Origin: Branchiostoma floridae
Lineage: Eukaryota; Chordata; Leptocardii; Amphioxiformes; Branchiostomatidae
NCBI RefSeq assembly: GCF_000003815.2
Contig: NC_049996.1
Span: forward strand, 14,009,929-14,073,928
Direction: 5' to 3'
DNA length: 64,000 nucleotides
Of the stretch, positions 13,501 to 24,500 are shown in pieces. Every line of letters starts with the position of its first letter. Position 1 is the first letter of the stretch. The notes below the pieces were generated by a model that was not told where the DNA came from, made no database searches, and saw nothing but the letters and a program-made list of their open reading frames with translations. A program made the translations under genes and the position numbers.

Positions 13501-14269
13501 ATGCTAATAGCGTTAGATATAACGATGCACTAAATCTTAATCAGAAAACTATAACACAGTGCTGTCAGACTAGTACATAGCAATATAAAGGGCATCTTGT
13601 GAGTTTTCTTGATTAAGAGTTTTTTTCAAATTCAAAGCACTACTCTGTATGCTGGAAAAATTGCTTTACCTCCCTTGTCGTCTGGATCTGATAGAAAGGC
13701 ATTTTCGTCTTCGTCATTTACACATGAAGCGAGCGTTATTGTCATTGGATAAGAAGGCAAGTAAAACACAAGTCACGAGTGCGAAGAAATCTTTCTAGTT
13801 CAGCGACACTTCAACTAGTAGCAGCGCGTAAAATAACTACCTCTACCATCTATGAACATTACTTTCTGTCACTCCGACAAGTCTGTCCTCTTCGGTAATA
13901 AAAGCACTGAAAACAAACACACCGTACACTGACTCTATTGCACTTGTTATATCTAATATTGCACAGAATTGGCAAATACAACCAATGAAATACCACGATT
14001 TCATGTGAGTAGAGTAGCTACTATACATTCGTGTTGATGAACTCTTTTCATCGTAGGAGCTCGAGGTAGGTACACTTATCTGCGGTTGCATCTCCGACGC
14101 CATGCATACAGAATCAGGTTCTATTGCCAAGGGTGTCTCACCACGCAATTATTCACTCATGATCCATATCATAAAGAACTTGATACCCTTAAGGTCACAG
14201 TTCGTAGCACTTTTCCCCTATATACTTAACGATGTCTGTCACGTATAGACATTGAAGAACGCATAAGAT
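10561..14269. other. Gene-free stretch, nothing recognised
   Basis: Several 60-100 codon frames (for example 13,843-14,148 minus, 101 codons) show no recognisable domain. Near 13,378-13,402 the phrase ATCCAGACAAT is repeated in tandem. No RNA gene or transposon ends were identified. Confidence 0.4.
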
Positions 14270-14284
14270 GCATGCAAACTTTCG

Positions 14285-14594
14285 ACCTGCATCTACCAAA
14301 GACATCTATCAACAATCTAATGACCAAACAGATACTGATATATTCGGCACAGTTCCATTATTAAATATGCATACATTGCCTTAATGAATACATTCGGCGT
14401 TAGAATACGTTTGCATAACGACATAAATTTGCATGTCTGACCTGCACCTACCAAAGACATCTATCAACAATCTAATGACCAAATAGATACTGATATCTTC
14501 GGCAGAGTTTACAGAATATGCATACATTGACTTCATGAATACTCTGACATTAGAATAAGTTCGCATAGCTGCATACATTTGCATAAATTGATCT
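14285..14594. repeat. Two-copy tandem duplication, 155-bp unit
   Basis: CTACCAAAGACATCTATCAA occurs at 14,293 and 14,448 in otherwise well-matched surroundings, both followed by a block ending in TTTGCAT. The copies differ by scattered substitutions. Confidence 0.8.
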
Positions 14595-14659
14595 GGACTT
14601 TTGTTGATCACTACTCAATGGTAACTAAATCTACAAAAAGACCAAGTCAATGGTTAATT

Positions 14660-15870
14660 GACAAAGGTAATGGTTTATTGGTAAGACCTTTCCTGGTAAG
14701 CTGCACAATGTACCCTTCGATAGAATGTTAAGTACTCAACCTTAACTTCACGAGTAATCAATTCCCATTCACCGATGGAGGAAGTAAGCTTACTGAAGCG
14801 AGAAGAATCCAAATGGGCCGCCCATGTGCGTGCCGTTGCCAACCGACCTTGTATTGTTTCTACATTAGTACATTTATCAACACTAAAGAGGCATCTTCTT
14901 TGTTAATCCACCCGATTAATTCGGTAGTTGAACAGATATAAGAAAATTTTTTGCACTTTTTAAATGCTATCCGTAGAATAACTCATCTTATTCATCCAGA
15001 ACTGGAACAAATTGACAGATTGTCTTGGAAAAGGCCCGATTAATATCATTCAAAATAAAGCTGATTGAAAATGCGTCTTCACATCTTTTGAAAACTCAGG
15101 TGATATTCGTATCCTAATGCTTAGGTGTGTTTGGTCGTATTTATCAAGAAGTTATAATATAATTCAATATAAATATATAATTTTCTTTACTTGATAGTTG
15201 TTATTACCTGTTATTCACAATTCGCGTGATACTGTGAACCTAAGATGCCACAAGCATACCTTTTCAAAAGGACCCAGGACAATGGTTTATTGGTAAGATC
15301 TTTCCTGGTTAGCTACAAAAAATGTATCTTGGATAAGAACTCTTCTTAAGTACTCAATCCAAACTTTGCGAGGAATCAATTCCCATTCACCGATGGACTA
15401 GTAGGTTTCTTGAAGCGAGGAAAGTCCAAATGGGCTGTACCTGTGCAATCGACCCTGAATTGCTTCTACATTGCTCAATTTATCAACATGAATTAAGTGC
15501 CTTCTTTGCATGTTAAACCGTAAGATTCAGTCGATAGTTGAAATAGATCGTAATAAGTGAATATAACATTACGAGGTCTTATTCTTAGCCGCAGAATAAC
15601 GCCTTGTAATACTTCCTAACTGAAACAAATGAACAGGATATTCTTATACTGCTGTTGTGTTACGCCGAACGGCGGTAATACCGGCTATATAGATACAGAT
15701 ACAGATATAGATATACATATGAAACGTGTCTTCATGTATCTTAATTGAAAACTGAAATGATATTTATATTTCTAATGGGAAGGTAGTCACTATGGACATC
15801 TGATTTTTCTTTACTTAATACTTGTCATTACCTATTGAATGCTCTGCATGATTTTTGCCATACTGTATTT
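14660..15870. repeat. Two-copy tandem duplication, ~612-bp unit
   Basis: GGTTTATTGGTAAGA occurs at 14,672 and 15,284, and a long series of matching phrases follows in the same order, including CAATTCCCATTCACCGATGG and, near the ends, TTTTCTTTACTT. The second copy has a local simple-sequence expansion near 15,690-15,715. No frame is conserved, so this is non-coding segmental duplication. Confidence 0.75.
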
Positions 15871-16939
15871 TTTTTACATATCGCTGCTACTATAGCTAGT
15901 AAATCTAAAATTATATGATCTGTTGGATATGAGTTGAGTTTATTGGGATGCCCTTTAGCTCAGAATTAAGAATGCCTAATACACTTTATGGGCAAGTATT
16001 TGTGATCTTTGGATAACCGTTTTAGTATAGTTGTCACGTACTTTTGGCATTTGTCACAGGACGTTACGCTTCTGACGACGTTTCCTGTCATCTACGTCTA
16101 TAAAACGAGCTGCAACAAACCGTGTCGGTCCACGTCGATATCAAAGTCATTCTGCACACCCACGTCGGACCATTACCTCCCCCTATAGACATTCAGGATA
16201 GCGGAAATACACTTGGGTTTCCAACCACACATCTTTGAATGTCCTGATTCTATAGGACTCAACAAAGAATTCTTGACGTCTTCTATCAAATGTCCTACTT
16301 CTCTATAATTTTCTATTTCTGAAGACTTCTTAGGATCCCTTGAAGTCTTTGAGTTCCCAACTTGCCAAAAAATGAATCCTAACTGATACTGTCTAGACGT
16401 TAAAGTGTTCCTGCAACATGAATAGCATAAACAGGAGTGAACTCTGAAGAGCTGTAGAGTTGTATTTTCTGTGACCTATCTAGACCTCGAAAATTGCTGG
16501 CTTGCCTTATAATAAACTTTAACGAAATATAATGGTTTTGCTGTCAATCTTACGAAGTCATCTTGACAAAGAGTAAACTATAAAGTTCTGACGAGTTTTT
16601 CTGTTGCCAAGACCTTGAAGAACTACAAAAACAGTCAGCATTAGTATTACATGCTTGTTATGATGCCCTAGTTCTGAAGAACTGAAAGGTTTTGGTATAT
16701 ATTGCTCAGACCTTGAAGGCTTTCAGGATAGGCACCTTGTTTATCATTGTGAAAATGATTTGCTTTTATCTTAAGTAGGCCAGGGTTTTCTCGTGTCTGT
16801 CTTTTGAACAACCCCCAAAGTGAAGTTTTGAGGCATAATGTTTTTTTCATGTAGCTAGTTGTCATGCTTCCTGAAACCTTACTAACCACTGGGTACAGAA
16901 GAGGATTGAGTGAGTGAGTTGTCATGCAATGCAGCATCG
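15871..16939. other. Gene-free stretch, nothing recognised
   Basis: The minus-strand frame 16,668-16,964 contains NPLLY, reminiscent of GPCR TM7, but was rejected as an exon (see rejected items). Otherwise no gene, RNA or repeat is visible. Confidence 0.4.
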
Positions 16940-17064
16940 CTACAGTTAAATGTTTTCCACCCATATTATGTACCAGATCCTATTCTACAACTAATTGCCA
17001 GCTACAGCTAAATGATTTCCACCCGCACTTTTGTACCAGTTGTTATTCTACTACTAATTGTCAG
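16940..17064. repeat. Two-copy tandem repeat, 62-bp unit
   Basis: CTACAGTTAAATG at 16,940 and CTACAGCTAAATG at 17,002 start two aligned copies that both contain TTTCCACCC and a GTACCAG phrase and end in TAATTGYCAG. Confidence 0.8.
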
Positions 17065-17190
17065 TCATGCTCAATTCACCGATTCTGTGACTGCCATGGT
17101 TTGATTGTGATTTTCAAGTGAACCACCCATCCTTCTCTAAAAGTGCGTAACGGAAAACGTACTAGTAATAACTAGAGTTCAGCGACCTCA

Positions 17191-18234
17191 TACCTCCATG
17201 AAAATTTAGAGCTTTCATAAATTTCATGCAATTGACTAACACATTAACATAATTTATGCATGGTGTTGTTCATCATTGACTAACGTACACATGTCACAAT
17301 TATAAAATTCCCACTATTAATCATAAAGCGGTTTTGCAATTTTTACATAAATTATGCAAATAAGTTCCTCATTACCATATTAGGTATCTGCTTATATTCT
17401 ACCTATCATAATTAACATGTGTTACATTTATTGAAGTCCAGTTATTGAAAACAATGGAATTATACCATTTCCTCATTAATTATGCAAATTAAGCTCTCAT
17501 TTGCATAACATGTATATCATTATGAACATCTTTGCCTAAGGTACCCGCATGTCTAATATGATGCCAATCCGTCAATCCTTTCTGCAGTTATCCTCATTGG
17601 AATGTCTTGACAAAAACGCCCCTGCAGTTCTCAAATTAAATGTAAGGGGGCTGAAACTTGCCCCAATTTGTCATGACACTGACAGCTATCTACCACCCAA
17701 ATGTCAAGACCATATCACGTCAGGGACAAGAGATACATAGAAAAAACTGCTATGATAGAATATTCTCATTAATTGTGCAAATGTAATATAATTTTGCATA
17801 ATTAGTATTTCATTTTGTACAACATTGTCTGAGGTACCTACATACCAAAAATCATGAAAATCCGCTGTTCCTTTCTTGAGTTATTGTCTTCAGAAGTTTT
17901 TGACAAAAATGCCCCTGCTATCCCAAAACTAGACGCTAGGCGGCCCAAACTTATGTCACTTATTCCTGAGCGCAAGAGCTATCTAACACCCAAAAATTGG
18001 GACCATAGCTTGTTCAGAACACGAGATAGCAAAACCGGAAGTTGCGCTGCAGTACCAAGGGAAGCCGCTAGGGGGCCCAAAATCTAATCACTTCCAGCTT
18101 TCATCACACCCTACCAACACACCAAGTATGAAACCAATCCATCCAGCCGTTCTTGAGTTATCTTGTTGACAGACAGACAGACACACACACAAACGCAGGG
18201 TAAAATATAACCTCCATGAAATTTCATGGAGGTA
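17191..18234. mobile_element. ~1.04-kb non-autonomous element with CCTCCATGAAA ends
   Basis: The left end begins TACCTCCATGAAAATTT. The right end is a perfect 22-base palindrome at 18,211-18,232 built from CCTCCATGAAA and its complement, preceded by a CAGACAGACA/ACAC simple repeat. The interior has two diverged copies (about 17,540-17,740 and 17,840-18,080) of a block that translates around DKNAPA. Open frames inside are repeats, not a gene. The terminal wording recurs in inverted orientation, so a DNA transposon derivative is likely; the superfamily is unknown. Confidence 0.6.
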
Positions 18235-18293
18235 ATAATGTCATAGAATATTCCAAGGTCAAAGAAGATGTGAAAGAACAAAAATGTAAGACT

Positions 18294-18411
18294 CGCATTA
18301 CACTATATCTAAATTATTTTTAAAAAAATCGGCGAAAATAACACAACAGCGAGGCAGTGAACGAATCCCTCAGTGCCGCACCGGTGCCCTAAGTGCAGTG
18401 AGATACCACCT
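18294..18411. mobile_element. MITE-like element, family A, copy 2 (partial)
   Basis: Matches the right half of the copy at 1142-1391, from the ATATCTAAATTATTTT block through GCAGTGCCGCACCGG-type wording to AGTGCAGTGAGATACCACCT. The left half is missing, so this is a fragment. Confidence 0.65.
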
Positions 18412-18667
18412 CTACGTCCTAGTTCAGGACAGCCCCCGTCGCAATTAGAGGTTTAGTCCATTCTAATTGCCATTATTGGAATAGTTTGTATGAGACATAC
18501 TGTGGCCTAGGATCAGACTATTGCCCATTGTTAGTTTTAAATGCCGTAGAAACTGCTGAATTGCTGCTATTGTGTTACCAGATGTCATATCGTAAAAAAG
18601 CTCCATTTCCCACTGAGACCACTAAAGTCCAATATAACAGTACCCGGCTAATGGTCAGGGTAGATGG

Positions 18668-19116
18668 GTCGTTACTAGGGCTGGGTATCGGTACAGCGTA
18701 CCGGTACAAAACCGGTTTTTCTTATTGGACCGGTCCAGAAAAACCGGACCTGAAAAAAATAGGTGGACCGAATGCTGGACCGATTAGAAAATTAACATAT
18801 TATTTTATTAGGCATTCACACGTTTTGGCGCTTGCAGTTGGAAGAAAATGATAAGAGTGAAGTAGAGTAGAGTTTATAGTAATTTCTACCAAGGTTTACA
18901 ATCAATCGTACAGGTGCAGTTAGCGTTGTAGGATTTTAAAACGCCAGTGTAAGTCTAATACTCCACCAAACAGATTTCTTTGTAGTGAAATGGACCATTG
19001 GTATGAGTCATACTGAATCAGGTCCAGGTTCAGGTCCGGACCTGGACCTGATCCTTTGGACCTGAACCGGACCTGGACCTGAATCTTCTGTACCGGTACC
19101 CAGCCCTAGTCGTTAC
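18668..19116 (+). mobile_element. hAT-like MITE with 8-bp target duplication, copy 1
   Basis: The element spans 18,676-19,108 (433 bp), starts TAGGGCTGGGTATCGGTAC and ends with the inverted complement GTACCGGTACCCAGCCCTA. The exact 8-bp direct repeat GTCGTTAC flanks it (18,668-18,675 and 19,109-19,116). A TAGGG end with an 8-bp duplication is the hAT signature. Inner parts contain further inverted GGTCCGGACC-type motifs. The open frame at 18,486-18,851 runs into the element and is not a gene. Confidence 0.85.
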
Positions 19117-20643
19117 TTATGGTGTAGGTCAGTAAAGTAAGTCCTTTTACAGCTGCCTGTAAAGAGTGTTTTACTCGTCTGCAGATACTCTCATTTTATG
19201 TCTTAGTTACTTTTTATCCAGTAAACCCTACTTGGAGCTTTTAGGTAAACCGTCCCACGTAAAAGCCACAGGCTTGTTAGGCAGCAGAGGCTGTACGCTC
19301 TGAACAACCTAACCAGTAATAGAGAAGTAAACATACCGACTTAATGTGCATAAACGCTTAGATCAATATATTTTTTGTGAATGAAATATCACATATGCCT
19401 ATAATCACATACTTTATTTATCTATTCCACTTCTCAGATTGTGTACAATCTGGGGGGAGTCGGCAACAGAAATCAAGTTCCTCTACGAGGCCGACTCCCC
19501 CAAAGATATACAGACTTAGGATAAAAACAAGCCTAACATTAAATACTGAAAGTAATACATACAATAAAAATGAGAGAATAGCAAGGCATAACAGGACAAA
19601 GGGAGATCAAACTATGTCGCTATGCATAATGAGCATACTGTTCAATCAAGGAAATTTTGTTGCATTTCCTGTTAGAAGGATAATCTTTACAAGTTACAGA
19701 TCTTAGCGTCTCTACTATTTTGCTTTTTTTTGGAAAATTAGTATTTGACCTTAGACATGATAGAAAACCATACTCCATCATACCAATATGAAGAGAAAAG
19801 TGTGCTGTCGTTTCCTTGTATGTAAATTAATATATTATTTATATTTTCCCAAACATTGCTCACTCTTGTAAACAGCAGTTCAGTGATCCCTTAAAACAAG
19901 CATTTGAGAATTCGGTCTCGTATGGCATTTCCATTTGCCACCATTACTACCAAAGTGCGTACAATAGCATGTAGAAACTACTTCATTTCAAATAGCTGTA
20001 GGCCAAGGCTCTACCCGGCTGTTATGGTCACCCTAATAAGCGGTGGTTACTGCGATGCACAGAACAGTTTTCTTGTCCTTGCCTTGTTTTTCGCACTTTA
20101 ATTTGGTACCATGCCAAATATTCATGAAAGATCCCGTTTAGTCATTGACTGTCTTTTCTGTCATTACAGCCCAATATCGGCTGTATGTGTCTTGAATATG
20201 AAATGATGACGATTCTATGAACATTGGTGGGCATATGTAAATACTTTTGTGTTTTCCATTGGGAAACTCAACGGCTAAAACTACTTTTTTCATGTATTGG
20301 AATACACTGAATTATCGGTATAGCTCGCTCATTGATCCCGCATTGGACCTCATTGTGCAAATGATTCTCCATTACTAGAATTGCTTTGAAGGTTTTGGAT
20401 ATTGCTTATCATCAGTAGTCAAATAAGTTATGTATCTGTTTGTCTGTAAATGATCAAAACGCATCAGGTACCAAATGTAAATAGATATTTCCCTTATATA
20501 TATGCATATCAATGTAAAGATATCTACCAAATGTGTTCAGTGTTTCATAGGTTTTAAAGAGTTTTAGCAGAAGAATTTATGACTGCTTAAATGTGACGTA
20601 AAGATTACAAATATCTTTAAGCATACTTTTATCCGATTTCGTA
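19117..20643. other. Gene-free stretch, nothing recognised apart from one hairpin
   Basis: A 109-codon frame (19,377-19,706 plus) overlaps a hairpin and has no recognisable domain. The remainder is AT-rich with no detectable gene. Confidence 0.4.
19451..19502. repeat. Hairpin with 13-bp G-rich stem
   Basis: TGGGGGGAGTCGGC at 19,451-19,464 pairs with GCCGACTCCCCCA at 19,490-19,502 apart from one bulged G; the loop is about 25 bases. No flanking duplication was identified. Confidence 0.7.
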
Positions 20644-20745
20644 TTCAGTTTCAGTTTATTTATTTATCCAGGAAAATACATCGCCTTTTGGCGTTTTTCA
20701 ATACCTCCTGGGGGGCCGGGAGACCCCAACATAAATTAACACAAA
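20644..20745 (-). mobile_element. 3' tail of a non-LTR retrotransposon
   Basis: Read on the minus strand, the stretch runs through GGGGTCTCCCGGCCCCCC and CGCCAAAAGGCG and ends in AATAAATAAACTGAAACTGAA-type simple sequence. A 3' UTR followed by a short A-rich microsatellite is typical for L2/CR1-like elements. No ORF sequence is preserved. Confidence 0.5.
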
Positions 20746-21099
20746 ATCACAACAACTGAATCAAAATTGAAATCAAAGGTCAAACTTAAATAACTAAACG
20801 TCAGGTGTCAACTATTTACAATACAAATAACTCAGGATAACTTAATATAAGTAGTATATATAGTATAGTATGCTACTTGTTAGGGATGGAAATATTTCCT
20901 TTATTGGTTGTGTTTGTTTTTGTCTTTTATACCGCATGCGCACCTTGTTCAAACCTAGCCCATCATCTAACTCACAGTTGACAATATACTTTCATCATCA
21001 TCGTACATCCGGTTTACACTGGTAAGGTATAATGCATAAAGTTTTGTCAGTATGATCTATCATTATCAATACTTTGAACACAGAAAAAAATGTACAAAC
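20746..21099. other. Stretch 3' of the receptor exon 4
   Basis: This lies just downstream of receptor exon 4 in the minus direction. I searched for a TM7 exon (NPxxY preceded by a small-residue segment) and did not see one. Confidence 0.4.
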
Positions 21100-21514
21100 C
21101 TTCAAATGGTGCGTTGAGATCGAAGACTGCCCACAACTGCATGATGAAGAAAGGTGACCAGCACAGGATGTAGGCGATGACGATGACCAGCGTCATCTGC
21201 ACTGTGCGGATCTTCGTGGCCCGGAAATCCCCGCCCACGCGGTGCGTACGGGGCCGGAACTTTCCCGAGCGGATCGGGACGTCGAAGCGACTTGCCCGGC
21301 GGTACTGCAGCTGTCCTGGGGACTTCTCCTCCCGGTACACCCTCCAGACCTCGATGGAGATGTGGGTGTAGGCCGTGGCGATGATGAGGCAGGGGATGAA
21401 GAAGAGAGAGAGGCTGCACCAGATGACGTAGGCGGTCTGTCCCCAGGGGTGGATGAAGAGACCCCAACAGTCGGGGTACCCGTGAGGACCGTCCCGTAGG
21501 CCGAAGATCTGGAT
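21100..21514 (-). CDS. Receptor exon 4: ECL2, TM5, ICL3, TM6
   Basis: 415 bases from a GTTTAG acceptor to a GAAG|GTTTGT donor, ending in phase 1. It encodes ECL2 with the disulphide Cys, TM5, an ICL3 rich in Arg, and TM6 with CWSPFF, followed by FDLNAPFE. The following exon must supply TM7. Confidence 0.88.
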
Positions 21515-24500
21515 CTAAACGGACAGAGACATATACCTTATGTTGGGATATAGGCAATTTCCGTTTCTATCTAACAATGTAAAATTTAAACTTGCAATCT
21601 AAACAGCAACATGGGCATGTAATCTTTAATTTATGAAAAGTTTAGACATACATGTATGCATTGTATAAACAAATATTATTGTATTCTATCCACTTACCGA
21701 TTTCAGTCATTTAAATGTTTAAGAAGATGACATCTTAAACTTTCTCTAACTTAAGACCTTGAGACCTATATCATTTTATTACCTCAAACAAATTTGTTTT
21801 GAAAACTTCTCCTGATTTGTTAATTATGCAAATTTAACAGAAATGCCGAATACAGTATGCCGTGCGTCCAAGTGAAAGGTTCCAATAAATGTCATTCGTG
21901 TACGAATCCATCTAACTTTTCCTATGCAGAACACTGCACTCCAAAATAGATGTAATAATGTGTCGCTGTAATCCATAATTATGTAGCATTGTAATCTTTA
22001 ATTATGTATCATTGTAACCCTTAATTATGTATACTGAAATCTTGGTATTCAGGGAGAGGATTTGTAAAATGAGTAGCATTCAGGAAAACACATATTCACG
22101 TCATAAGTTTTAATATAGAACGGGTTGCTCTATCCTCTATCGTTCTGACTGTGCCGGAAAGGTTCTAAATTAGTTTTGCTATTACCGCCCTGGGTGTTGC
22201 GAGTCTCTAGCTCCCGGAATGTGCCCAGGCGATGGCGATATCTGAAGAAAGGCGACAAATTCGCTTTTAGCTACTGCCAGGCCATTAGGAGTGCATGGTG
22301 CCGAATCGATTTTTCTGTACCCTAGACTGGTATATAAATTACACTCATCAATCCCTTACAGCAATGGTTGTACTTGTTCCGTGTTAAAATAACAGCTGTT
22401 CGCTGGCGAGTGTTGATAAACTAATCTTAAAAGATTGTAAACTCCCTATGGGGACTTTTTCGGTATCTTGGCGGTAACGTGTGGTTTGTCGTTTGGAACT
22501 GCGAAGGTATCCTCGGGTGTACCCACACAAACCTATTACCGAAAAGGGAAATTGAACGATCTTTCGTTTGTCCAACAGCTCAACAATACGTCATGGCTAC
22601 GCATAGAGTTGGGAATGAAAATTGGGTGGGGGAAGTACAAGGCGAAGTCAAAAACTAGTGTCATTTTCTATACCAGCCTCATATTTTATGAATTGAAATT
22701 TAGCACAAAGGTAAAATGTCTCAATTTATTGTTCAGATTTTTATGAGCAACTGAGTTGATTCGAGATGAACATGAGTTGGCATTGCTTTAGACTCCCAAC
22801 TTAAGAAACTTCTGAGTTCCTGAACGATATTTAGTCGGCGTACCGAAAACAATCGTTAATTTTCCCAACAGCTCACAACCATGCGTAGATTTTTGTTGGG
22901 AAGAGGGTGTGATATACTTCGCAACTTTGTGAGTCTCAAATTGGTTTAAGATGCCACAGGCCAGGCATTACCATACGATGAGGAATAACTCTGCAGCTCA
23001 TTACAATCTTCGGTTTTCACCTTACCTCACCCCACCTGCCATGAACATTCAGAATGTATATATTTAGGTAACAGTGGCATTATGTCATCAAAGTATTTAG
23101 TTATCTTTAAGACAAGCACATTGGCACGACCAAGGTAAATGAATTGTGGTTGACAGAGTATCAGTGTGAGGTATTCATTCTATTGACATTTTCAATTTGA
23201 TTAAGATCTAGTTGACGCGCAACTTGATATGGATACGTGCTCAATTAGAGAGCCCTCATACTTAATAAACGTTATCATGGAATGGATCCGAAGGCCAAGG
23301 ACAGGGTGACGTGGCTAATCAGTCATTGCTTTACAGACATTTGTTTTAACGTTCGCAATTGCGATTGGTCTGTGATTATGTGGTCCTACCAGAACATTGA
23401 TACGCGGAGTACGTGTCTACGAATCACTTTTTCCATTTTTCAACATTTCCGTTAGATCGCTGTCGGCCATGCCTACCTGGGGCACTATACTTGCGCGAGA
23501 CTATCAGTCTGGCTGATGAACCGTCTGTGTTTATCAATAATTAGTGGCAACATCATATGTCAACAATAACTAAACACATTATAAAATTTTATCACTTTTC
23601 GGCCTGGCCCCCTCAACTGCTATGTTTGATCAGACATGTACAGGATCTAGGAGTTGTTGCCATGTTGTTAGAATCAGCACAGTTTCTGTTGGATGTTTGG
23701 CTAAGTTATACGTTACATCAGAATTCAGTCGACTGCATACGATTTCTTTTCCACCACAACTAGATGCAAACAATACACGATGCCATTGGACATGTATAGG
23801 ATTTTACAATGGTCATTACTGACCGAAGGGGAATATATAGTATACGTGAACACTGCCCTATACGTGCGTCGTTCTGAGTGCGCGCTGCATACCTGTGGAA
23901 CTCCGAAGACGACCGAGAACGACCAGCAGAGCAGGAGGACCCGTTTGGGTTTGTACACGGTCCTGGTGACGGCCGACATGGGGTGGCAGATGGCCGTGTA
24001 ACGGTCCAGAGCCGAGCCGACAAGGACGAACGACGAGGCGTACAGACTGGTCAGCTGGAGATACTGGGGAGACAGATTCCATGGATTTTGTGAAAGCATT
24101 ATGAAATGTGAATTTAAGAATTTTATAAGAATATATTTGTCAATTTTGATTATATTTCCGTCTCTTTAAAACATCGCCGCGAAGGAGTTTTTTTTTTCAA
24201 ATCTACGAAAATGTACTTACAAAAGTAGTTACTGGAAACAGATGCCGGAAACATTGTGAGGCGTAACTACTCCGCAGATCTCAAATGTATTGGCTGGCCA
24301 TGGTGGCAAATTTATTACGTAAGCATTTCATGGGTAATCAACCTCTACTATTCACATTCCGTAGAACATCAATCTCTAAGAAAACATTTCTAGGCAATAC
24401 GAATTTTGCTCTTGAAGTAGAAAAAGTATTCTTAGTGTAGGAACAGCAATCTTAGAAGTAACACAGCATTCCGTAACAATAAAAAATGTTCTTCAAATGA

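Noticed and set aside
16668-16964. Minus-strand frame with MLHCMTTHSLNPLLYPVVS, reminiscent of a GPCR TM7 (NPxxY), with a phase-compatible TAG acceptor; candidate last exon of the vasotocin-type receptor
   Set aside because: It lacks the SLNSCCNP-type sequence expected for this receptor group, the loop before TM7 would be about six residues too short, the helix is interrupted by polar residues, and the upstream bases run into a 62-bp tandem repeat. Probably a chance match.
17548-18087. Two frames sharing DKNAPA wording that could suggest a small gene family
   Set aside because: They are the two diverged internal copies of the CCTCCATGAAA element and have no start or splice context.
18486-18851. 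121-codon frame and its near-twin at 54,574-54,858 containing [16 protein letters not shown]
   Set aside because: The shared protein sequence comes from the hAT-like MITE inserted at both places, not from related genes.
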